From: Leishmania mexicana MHOM/GT/2001/U1103
Taxonomy: Eukaryota > Euglenozoa > Kinetoplastea > Trypanosomatida > Trypanosomatidae
Assembly (NCBI RefSeq): GCF_000234665.1
Contig: NC_018337.1
Coordinates: 124,001 to 188,000, forward strand
Direction: 5' to 3'
Length of the DNA stretch: 64,000 bases
Shown here piece after piece: positions 41,666 through 51,400 of this stretch. Numbering within the stretch: the first letter of the stretch is position 1; the number at the start of each line of letters is the position of its first letter. A program made the translations under genes and the position numbers. The notes below the pieces were generated by a model that saw only the letters and a program-made list of their open reading frames with translations, was not told the DNA's origin and did not search any database.

Positions 41666-42441
41666 ACATGTCAACGGAAGAGGTTGGGGCACAGGGGCAG
41701 AGGTGCGACTGCTTTCCTTGAGCATCGTCGTGGGCGGCCGGCGTAGCTGCTTGCGTTTTTTTTTGGGCTTCGACATTGGTAGCCGCGTGTCTTCGCTGCG
41801 GCGACGGCGACGCCTTTATCCATTTTCGGAGCTTGGCCTCCTCCAGCGCGGGGCCCAGTGTGCAAGGGTTCTTAGATCAAGCACTCGATCGTGCGTGCGC
41901 GGCCTTGTGCAAGTGGGTGGCGCGCCTTTGTCCTCCGCCCTCCCTCTGCCCTTTTCCTCTTGCCCTTCGCCACTGTCGACTCGGTGGGTTCGGCGTGGGT
42001 TCACATACGCGCCCAGGCGCTCTTTTCCTTCGGCTCGCGCCGCCTCCTCAGTCCGTTACTCGCAGCTCTCTTACACCCCTGGTACCGCTCTGTCATCACC
42101 GTTTTAGCAGAAGTGTATAGATCTACATATGTATGCGGCTGATGTCGTGCGTGCGTCTTGCTGCCGCGAGCGGCTCCTCCATCAACGCACGACGGCAGGA
42201 GGGCTGCCATGGAGAGAGGCGCGCACCCAAGCAGCGGGAATAAGATGCCAGGGAACTCTCGCGCCAGTCACCTGCGCATTTCGTCTGCCTTCGCCCTCCC
42301 CTCCCCTCCTGACGCCCTCTCCCGACCCCGGACAGGCGCTGAGGCAAGCTCGAGCATGCACTCTTGCCGTGATGCGCCCTATGCCCTCTTCCCTCAACCT
42401 TCTTGTTTTTTTCTCCCCCCCCCTTTCTGCGGCGCACGCAC
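41666..42441. other. Intergenic region, POC1 to small membrane gene
   Basis: It holds a T run near 41756-41764 and a strong T/C tract at about 42385-42427. No AG occurs between that tract and the ATG at 42442. No gene is seen. Confidence 0.55.
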
Positions 42442-42918
42442 ATGAACAAATCTGGAATTTATAAGGCAGTGGCCGACAACGAGGCCCCGACGCCGGGGGA
42501 CTGGCACCCCTCTTCAGGGGCTTGGCCAAGCAGGACCCTCACTGACTTCGCCACGCAACCGCAGTCCATCAGGGCCCTGCTTGACAAGTTGCACATGAAA
42601 AGCAGCGCCTTTCTCCTGGACAAGTCTCTCCACGTCAAGTACGTTGACCGCTTGAGTGGAAAAGTGCCCCGTGAGGCGGTCTTGCACAGGCGCGCGTCGA
42701 CGACGCCGACGGGACCCAGCGCGGTTGAGGCAGTCCCCAGGATAGCTCCGCCCGACTGCAACGCTGCTCAGACCCCGCGCCTGCTGCACAACCTACCGTG
42801 GATCCTGACAGCAGCACCGGTGCGAGCGGCGGCGTACTTGCTATTCACGTCGTGCACTCTACTGGGATTATGCCTAGTGGGTGGAGCGCGGCCCAGCCAC
42901 AGAAACGCCAGTTTCTAG
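42442..42918 (+). CDS. Small hypothetical membrane protein, apparently frameshifted at the 3' end
   Basis: 158 residues are readable. Residues 1-85 look like a real folded segment (PSRTLTDFATQPQSIRALL, then SAFLLDKSLHVKYVDRL). One hydrophobic helix lies near 129-152 (AAAYLLFTSCTLLGLCLVGG). After it the frame quickly reaches a stop, while the -1 frame continues with coding-like sequence to 43058. A mitochondrial or other small one-pass membrane protein of about 205 residues is the likely intact form. The first AG after the strong pyrimidine tract (42464-42465) lies inside the gene, so either a more distant acceptor is used or translation starts at the in-frame ATG at 42595. I do not recognise the family. 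Confidence 0.55.
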   Translation: MNKSGIYKAVADNEAPTPGDWHPSSGAWPSRTLTDFATQPQSIRALLDKLHMKSSAFLLDKSLHVKYVDRLSGKVPREAVLHRRASTTPTGPSAVEAVPRIAPPDCNAAQTPRLLHNLPWILTAAPVRAAAYLLFTSCTLLGLCLVGGARPSHRNASF

Positions 42919-43058
42919 GTCCGTTCTCGATGGTCTCTCTGGAGGTGCAAGCACTGCAGGAATGGCGGCAGTCCCCCATCCTGCCGCTGCGACCGGCGTC
43001 GGCCACTTACGCCCAGCAAGTGCGACGGGAGCATTTCTGGCTCGCATCCAAGCATTAA
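42870..43058 (+). pseudogene. Displaced 3' coding segment of the small membrane gene
   Basis: In the frame one base back from that of the gene starting at 42442, the segment with QKRQFLGPFSMVSLEVQALQ and ending REHFWLASKH has strong G/C-ending codon use and plausible protein composition, up to a TAA at 43058. It has no good start codon of its own. It is best read as the C-terminal tail cut off by a one-base loss, either a real mutation or an assembly error. Confidence 0.45.
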
Positions 43059-44463
43059 TGGCGTGTCTTTGAACACGCTGCGACCCCACCGCCATGGCCG
43101 AACTGAAAGTGGGGACATTATGAAACGGCAGCTGGTGCCACGCGCTCAGTCAAGGAGGGGGAGGTGATAAGAAGCACTGCTGTAGGCACCCTCTGCGCTC
43201 ACCGTCACCTGAGCCGCTCATCGGCGCTTACAGACGGCCAGTGCACAAATCACATCTTCGTGGATGTCGAGGCGGCGAAGAACTGCCCGCCATCTCGCGG
43301 ATAGTTGGGTGCCAGTGTCAGGAAGGGGGGGCGGTACTTGCATGGGTAGGTGAGGTGTATCATGCGTACGTGTCCCTTACTGGGTTGGCATCGTGCACCC
43401 CACCGCACCCCCCCCTCCATCCTCCTCCGTTCGCTTACCCTTGGCGTATGCGCACAAGCGCGTGCTTCTACATCGACAAAGGGAGCGGACATTTTTGGAG
43501 TGGGAGGCGACATCGATCCCCCGAAAAAAGCTACTGAAAAGGGAAGGGCGACATGAAGGCACGCCAGACACCCCAGCATCTTCTCGCCCTCCTCAACGCG
43601 GACGACACAGGCGCGGTTGCTCTTCCCTCATGCTTGCCCTCGCGGGTGGAGTATAGTGCAAAACGTGAGAGATGACGTCTGTGGCCGACTCCCCTTCTTC
43701 CCCTCCTCGCGCACCCCAACCTCCCTTGCTCTCACTCTTCCTGCGTTTTCTGCCGAGACTTCCCATCGTACACACGGACACCACACCACCACCACCACCA
43801 CACGCTCGAGCACAGCAGCAGAGGTGGCACGATCACTTGCACTTGTAGATCTATTTTCTTTTGTTTTGTTTTTTTTCTTTTTTTGGAAGCGAAGGCGTGT
43901 CGTTGTGCGAGTGCACGGATCACACCGTCCTCGTCCTCGTCTGAGTCCCCCCCTCTCCCTTGCCAACTCAGGACAGTGTTCCGGCTCTCTTGCCGTCGGT
44001 CACTTGACTTCTTGTTCCGTGTGGTTTGGGTTTACTGGTGTCTCGCTCTCGTGTGCGTGTGAGTAAAGTGGGCGAGTCTGCTCTTGTTGTTGCGCTTTCC
44101 GTTACTGGCTGCTTGCTGCTGCCCAGATCACCACCTCTGTTTCGCTTCTGAGCTACTCAGCGGCGCCTAATCTCGTCTTCCCGGGTCCTTCCCTTCCCCT
44201 CCGGCAGCTCGACCTCGCCACAACCCCCGGACTGGCAGTGCTTCCGCGTTGCTCGATGAGTCAGTTGGCCCACCCGCCCTCTCCGCTGCTTCCCTCAACT
44301 TGCGTTTTTCTCTTGTGAACACCAGAGTTGTAGAGCTGTGACGTGCAGGGCACGCGCAATAAACGACGGAAGCGGAGGCCACGACGCCCAGCGCCGCACA
44401 CGCCACCACTTGGGAGGAACCGTTAGGAGAAGGGGGCGTGACTCAGTGCAGGCACGCGTGCAC

Positions 44464-44478
44464 ATATATATATATATA
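44464..44478. repeat. (TA)n microsatellite
   Basis: About 7 TA units follow a GTGCACA context. Confidence 0.85.
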
Positions 44479-45387
44479 CATCTACCTGCGGAGCAGCATC
44501 AACTACGGAGCCGCCCAAAACCTCGTGTTCTCCCTCGGCTCGCTATTCGTGACCTCTTATTTTCTAGGTGAAGCGGCCCCTTTCCGTTTGAAGGAGTGGC
44601 TGTCTGCTCGACGGCGTACATTGTTGTGTGTGTTGTATGTGGTTTGTGTGGTGTGGTGTGCCTGCTGACGCACGCATCTCTCGTTCTCGCTGCTCTGTTG
44701 TCATTCGCTTTATCGTTTTCGCTTTTTTCTCCGTGTTTGCCTCCTCTTAGAATCATCCGCGCACTGCTCAGGTCCCTCCCCCCCCCGTCACCGCCGTCGC
44801 CTCTTTCGTCTGCTTGCGTCTGCTGTTGTTTTTCTGCCCGACGCCCCCGCCTTCTTCACCACGCCACTCCTTTCCCCACCCACCAAGTCCACGTCACATT
44901 GTTGCCTACCTTGGTGCTCTAGTAAGCACACACACACAGGGTCGTGCCGTGCCTGGCATTCACGTTGCTGTGTTTGGTGCATCATTGAGTCTTCTTGTGG
45001 GTGCGTGTGTAAAGCGATCGACGCGCGGTCGACTCCCCCCCCCCCGCCCCTCCCCTCCTCCAACGTGTCGTCCTCCAATCAGCTCAGACGGCAGCGGTGG
45101 AAGGGCGGACTCGACGTGCACGTTCGTACACAGACGCACGCACGGTGAGCACGAAACGACGGGAAAAGGAAACGCCGATCTCAAGGTCGTTTGCACGTGT
45201 GTTTCTCGAATCGGCGTTCTCTTCTCCGCCATCTTCTCCCTCCCCCTCAACAGTCATTGTATCGCAGTGGTGGTTCCCGCGCCCGCCCTCCCTTCCTCCC
45301 CCTCTTGCTCGCCCCGCCTTCTGGCTTCCTGGCCTTTGCGTGAGCGCGTGCTAAGGTATCGCGTCGGTTGCCTGCTCGCTGCGTGTG

Positions 45388-45456
45388 CTTCTTTTTCTTT
45401 GTGAGCATCTTTCTCCCCCTCCCCCTCACCCCCTCCCACCATCCTACCTCACATAG
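45388..45456 (+). promoter_or_regulatory. Candidate spliced-leader acceptor for the channel gene
   Basis: A very strong C/T tract ends near 45450 and is followed by TAG ending at 45456, 11 bases before the ATG. A CAG directly touching the ATG (45465-45467) is a second candidate. Confidence 0.4.
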
Positions 45457-45467
45457 CCGCCACGCAG

Positions 45468-48400
45468 ATGAGCTCGCTCAACAACAGTCGAGGGCAGCTG
45501 AACCCCCCTCATCATGAATCCATGTCAACCGTCAAGACACCAGCGACTCGCCGCGCCGACCCACATGACGACAGCACGATGCCGCTGAGCGGCACCATTC
45601 AGGGCTCTTACCCGCGACCAGCGCTGCCGCCGCCCCTACCACCGGTGCAACGCGGCTCTGCCGCCGCTACCGCAGTCGAGGACCCGGCTGCCCTCCCTCA
45701 GCCGAGCGCAACAGCCCTCAGCGGCGACCTTCCCGCTCTGCCGTCCCTGTCTCGCACAAGTCGCCCTTCGTCGACGAACGGCGCTCGGCAGCAGCAACCG
45801 GAGCAGCGGCCGGCGACGCCGATGGTGACCCCCCGTGGCGCCACTCCGGAGCTGCAGAGCACGACCATGAACGCCTCTGTCACCGCACGGCGCCCGCCAA
45901 CAAACCCCCAGAGCCGCAACACGGCCAGCACGCCAGCACCACGCCCATCCTCGTCCCTCCGGGCGAAGGGCGCGACGGCGGAAGCGCCTCCATCGCGAGG
46001 GAGGTCCGGCGCCGAGGGGCTGTCCCGAAAGACATCCTCTGGCTCGCGCAGCAACAGCAGCCCCGGCGCCCCCACACCCGCGAGCAAGCGGGATGACGAT
46101 GTCGAGGAGTTGATGGAGATTCCGCTGGCCCACACGCAGCCCATCGAGAAGTTCTTTGTCGAATACAATGGCGCCGCCGCAGAGCGGGAGGACGATGGGC
46201 AGCCACGCAATGATAATGAGGTGCTGCTGATGCAGTTTGCCGAGTACACCGATGACGACTCCTTTTTTTCGTCGAGCGACACGGTCATCGAGTGTGACCC
46301 GCAGCGCCTGCGCAGCGACCCACTTCGTCGGCGTGCGGTCGTGTCGGTGCAAAACACACTGCAGCTGCGCGCGCTCACCAACGGCAGGGTGCCAGAGGAC
46401 ATGGTGTGGAACAATGTCACGCGCACCTCATGGCTGTACCAGATCCACAATCGCGCTATCGCGCTGCAGCACACCTCCTTCTTTATCCTCCCTGCTTGCT
46501 GGACGCCGCGCGTAATAGTGTACAACGTCATGCACCACTGGCTGATGGAGATGTTCATCTTCCTCATGATCCTCGGCTACGCCATCTTCCAGGCGACGTG
46601 GGGCCGTTACACCGCCCCTCCTGGAGGCATGCACAAGCCGGACCACATTATCTGGGCTGATGTGTTCTACACGTGCCTACTGGGCTTTGAGATCATCGCG
46701 CGCCTCTTCGCAAGCGGCGGCATTCTGCACAAGCGCGCGTTCTTCCGCTCCCCGTGGCGCTGGCTGGACACGGCGGTGCTCGTGCTGAGCATCATGGAGT
46801 GCACGTGGTGGCAGGACCTCTGGAACTTCACGGCATGGCGACTCATTCGCACCATCAAGTGCCTCACATACGTTCCCGCCCCTGTGCGCATGAAGCTGCT
46901 CGCCAAGTCGCTCCTGCGCTCCACGAACCGGCTCATCTACGTGACCATTCTGCTCACGTACTTCATCTTCTTCTTTGGCCTGCTGGGGCTTCAGCTGTTT
47001 GTTGGCACGCTACACAGCCGCTGCGTCAACACCCTCACCGGCGCCGTCACGTCGCAGGTGTGCCGGAGCGTGGCGACCGGGCAATACGGCCTCTACTGGG
47101 GCCATCACTGTGGCGTATTCTACACCTGCCAGGCGGACGCCTTCCCGAATCCGCACTACGATTTCCGCAGCTTCGATGACGTTGGGCACGCGATGCTGTC
47201 CGTGTTCCAGATCATGACGTTTCAGGGCTGGAGCGGGCTGCTGCAAGAAACAAACGACGGGCTGGCGATGATGGCGTTCCTCTACTACTTCTTCACCATT
47301 CTCGTCTGCACGTGGATTGTGCCGTCCTTGTACCTCGGCGTCTTCCTCGAGAAGATGGACAAGACAAGCCGCCTGTTCGTGCTGAAGCAGCTGGACTTCT
47401 TCGATCATATGCTCACAGAGCAGCGCCAGCGCATGTCGTCCATGGTGCGCCTGAACGACTACGTCGAGCGCGATGAAAACGGTCTTGTGTCCCACTACCC
47501 AGCCTACACGCTCCAGCAGCAGGATGGCAAGCGCCTCACCAGCGACGACACCACCAGTGGCACCACAGACGACAAGAACATGAACGTGCACAGGATAAAG
47601 AGTCACCACCGCTCGATTCAGGCGACGAAGTGGACAGACGAGCAGCGCATTCAGTTGCAGCTGGCGCTCACGCGTCAGCGCGACGTCGCCGAGGAGGCAG
47701 AGCGCAAGCGTCAGCTGCAGCAGGCAGCCCTCGGCGACCTCATCGTCGAAGAGGACGGCGCGGGAAAACGGCAGGGTGCCTCTCCAGCCAGGGCAGCGTC
47801 CGGGCCGGCAACCCTGACCGAGACGTCCCTGCAGCCCACCAAGGAGCGCAGTGACTTTGCGCTCGGAGGTCGTGTTGGTGCCGTGCAGCACCACCCCGCT
47901 GCCTTCGCCATTGGCGACTCCCACCAGTCGAACCTCCCCTTTGCGGTTCGGCAAGAGGTGCAAGCGGAGCAGCTGCGCTTCCTGGACCCGTACACTAACG
48001 GTGCGAGCACCGCGAAGAACGACATGTACAACTCCGCCGCTGCCTTGCGCACCAATATGGACAAGTCGCACACCGCCGTGCCAGGTGGTGGCGCGGAGAG
48101 CGCTACCGTCCTGCACAGTCGCCCGGCGAGCAATGCGCGGCCCTTCACCAAGGCACCGTCGGCGCAGTCGATGAGTGTCATGGTGGCCCGCGAGGCTGCC
48201 GGCGTGGTGCCGCACCGCCGCTCAATCTCGGTGCACGGCGGAACGCTGTCGCGCACGTCGAGCATGAACGGTCGCAGCTCGTTGAACCGCCTGCACGCCT
48301 CAATGACGCAGATGCCGCAGGCGCCAACGCAGCAGGAGCAGACGGCGTACGTCATCAACGACCCCGAAGGCGGCGACTTCGACTACGCCAAGACGCTGGG

Positions 48401-51400
48401 GCAGAAGATCAACATCATCCGCAACATCGCCCATATGTTCACGGAAGGCTATCCGCGCATCATCTCGCAGTACCTTTGGGAGCACCGCATGATGCAGCAC
48501 CGCTACGGGCTGACGCCACTGTCCTACACGAATAAGTACGAGGAAGAGGCCCTGCGCCGGCTGCGTCAGCGGCGCGCGCAGGAGCGCCGTGAGGAGCGGG
48601 AGGAGCTGCGCCGCAACGGCATGGGGCACCTCATCGATGACGACGACGACGATTCGCTGGCGGAGAAGCAGTGGATGCGCAAAGAGGGGCTGGTAGCGGG
48701 GAGCATGTCACCCATCCGCATGGCGCGCAACATCCGCGAGAACGCGCCGATCACCATCTTCAACTACATCATGTACTCTTTCATCATCGCCAACGCCGTC
48801 TTCAACGCGTCGCGCTTCGACACGATGCCGGACTACTGGGAGACGGGCACATTCATTGCCGGGGTCTGCTTCTCTGTGCTGTTCATGCTGGAGCTGCTCA
48901 TCCGCCTCCTCGCCCTTGGCCCCGGCCCTTTCTTCACGGACATACTCATCCTGATCGAAGCGACGTTCGTGGTCATCTCGCTCTTCCAGCTCGGGTACAC
49001 CAGGGCAAACACGACGTCGCTGTTCAACTGGGTGCGCTTCCTGCGGCTCTTCCGCGTCATACGGTGCCGCCCGCTGCGCCGCGTCTCACGGGTGCTCATC
49101 CACAGCTTCCCTGACATGGTCTATGCCCTTGTCTTCTTCACACTGTACATGTTTATGTGGCTGTTGCTGGGCATGAGCTTCTTCGGCAGCCGCATAGGTT
49201 GGATCGACTACAACACGAGCGACTACACCACCCGTGGCACATTCGAGACCTTCTCGCATGCAGCATACGCCGTGGCGCAGGCCTTCTCGGTGAACAGAGA
49301 TCAGTGGCTCTACCTCTCGTGGTCTGGTATGCGGGTGCGTGGGGGCTACACGGTCATGTACTTCATCGCCACTGTCTGCGTCGCCTTCATCTTCCGCTTC
49401 TTCTTCATTGCGGTCATGACGTACGCATGGCAGGCGCAGCAGGAGAAGGAGGACTACTATTTCATGTCGGGCAGCAGTCACGGCCGCCATGGACGCCGCG
49501 GTCGCTTCGCGCGGCTGCCATTCTTCGACTTCAGCGTGTGGCGCTCCTTCAAGCACATTCACGGCGGCTTCGACCGGCGTGACGTGGCGCCCGACGAGAT
49601 CTACTTCCTGAACGAAGACATGGCGCGCCAGCTGCGTCTCGTGGAGGCCAAGGACCGATACTACCGCGAGAACTATGGTCAGAAAAAGAGCGAGTGGGGA
49701 GACATGGGCGAGGGCAGCCAGATGGGTGGCTCGGACATGTACGGTCCAGATGGTGCGCTCGTCAACGGCCCGCAGTACGTCAACATCGGCGGCCGTCTGT
49801 ACCGCCAGCCGAGTCTGCCATCGACGGAGATGGGCTTCTCGGTGGGCGGAACGCCACAGCACCGTGGGCAACTTCGCTTTGCACGACACTACCACGCCGT
49901 GCCAGCCACCACCTACGCCGCCGCGCAGCAGCAGAGGCCGGCGGGCGCACACAACGCATTACCAGACGAGGTCGAGGTCAGTCGGTCGCTCTCGCGACAC
50001 AGCCACCGGAGCATGGTGAACCCGCTGCTGGCCAGTCGCCACAGCCTCTCCCCGGCGCGTCAAGGCACGAGCATCGGCGGCCCCAGTGTGGCTCGCGTGT
50101 CGGACTCCCTCGCAGAGGAACGGGCGAAGAACGCGAACATCAGCCTGGTACCGCGGCTGACGAAGCTGGGCAATGCCCGCGCCGTCGTCTCCGGCGACGA
50201 CGAGGCGACCGCTGACTACAGCACCCCCGAGGGCGGCGTGTCGGACGAAGACTTCGAGCATCTGCTCCTGCCCGGTCCCCGCCTACGCTACAAGAGCACC
50301 ATGGATGAGGGACGTCGCGTATTCGAGACTTGTCTGGACTGCAACACGCACATGCAGATGCCGCTGCGCGCGCCGCCAGGTGTGGCGCAGCGCACCGCCG
50401 AGGAGCTGCACGCGGAGCACTGCCACATGGCGGCGGTGCGTAGCTCGCAGCAGCTAGTGCTAAACGCGCTGATCGGGTACGCAAGGATGCAGGCCGACCA
50501 CGAGGTGACCCCCACCAAGCGGATGGTGGAGGTGGTGCTGGGGCAGGCCTGGAGCTGCGGCATGCTGCTCTTCGACACGATTGAGAACCTGTCTTGCATG
50601 GACCTGCCAGAGCAGGACCGGACGTGGGACCGCATGCTGGAGGCGCTGGAGATGCAACAGTGGCTACTGGGACTGCACGTCGGCGAGGAGCAGGTCGGCC
50701 GTGCCACGCTGGCCTACATCCTGGCGAACCAGCAGAGGCAGGAGGCACAGGTGCAGGGGAAGAGCTACAAGAACACCTGGGAGGACCGTGCCTTCTTTGT
50801 GCTCTCGCCCTCGAACCCGGTTCGGCTGGCGGTGTCGACTGTGGTTGGCTCGATGTGGTTTGAGATTGCCGTCCTGTGCGTCATCTATGCCGCCTCCATC
50901 TGCTTGGCTCTCTATGCGCCAAGTGAGGATAATCGCGACTTTGGCGGCAGCTACAACAGCGCCAAGTACAAGGCGCTGCACATCCTCGATGATATCTTCT
51001 CTATCATCTTTGTAGTGGAGATGGTTCTAAGGTGGATCAGCATGGGGGTCGTGCTGCCGGTCGGCCGCGCGTACTTCTGGCACCGGTGGAACATCTTTGA
51101 TTTCTTCATCGTGATCATCTCTCTTGTGTCGTGGGGCAAGCCGGACATCTTTCTACGCTACCTGAAGGTGATGCGCTGCTTCCGCGTTCTGGGGCCGCTG
51201 CGGTACTGGAAGTGGGGCAGCAGCAGCATGTCGCACGTGGCGCGCACCATCTGGGACAGCATTCCGACCCTGGCAAACGTGTGCCTGCTCATGCTCATGA
51301 ACTACATTGTGTGGGCCATCATCTTCGTCTCCATGTTCATGAACAAGTTCAACTACTGCAGCAACGCCAGCATCGTGAACGGCACGCAGTGCGTCGAGGA

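Larger units (their letters stand above)
43059..45467. other. Long intergenic region (2.4 kb) before the channel gene
   Basis: It holds a T-rich run at about 43859-43885, a TA block at about 44464-44478, a C run at about 45034-45046 and a strong C/T tract at about 45388-45450. Open frames are short or low-complexity. No gene is seen. Confidence 0.55.
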
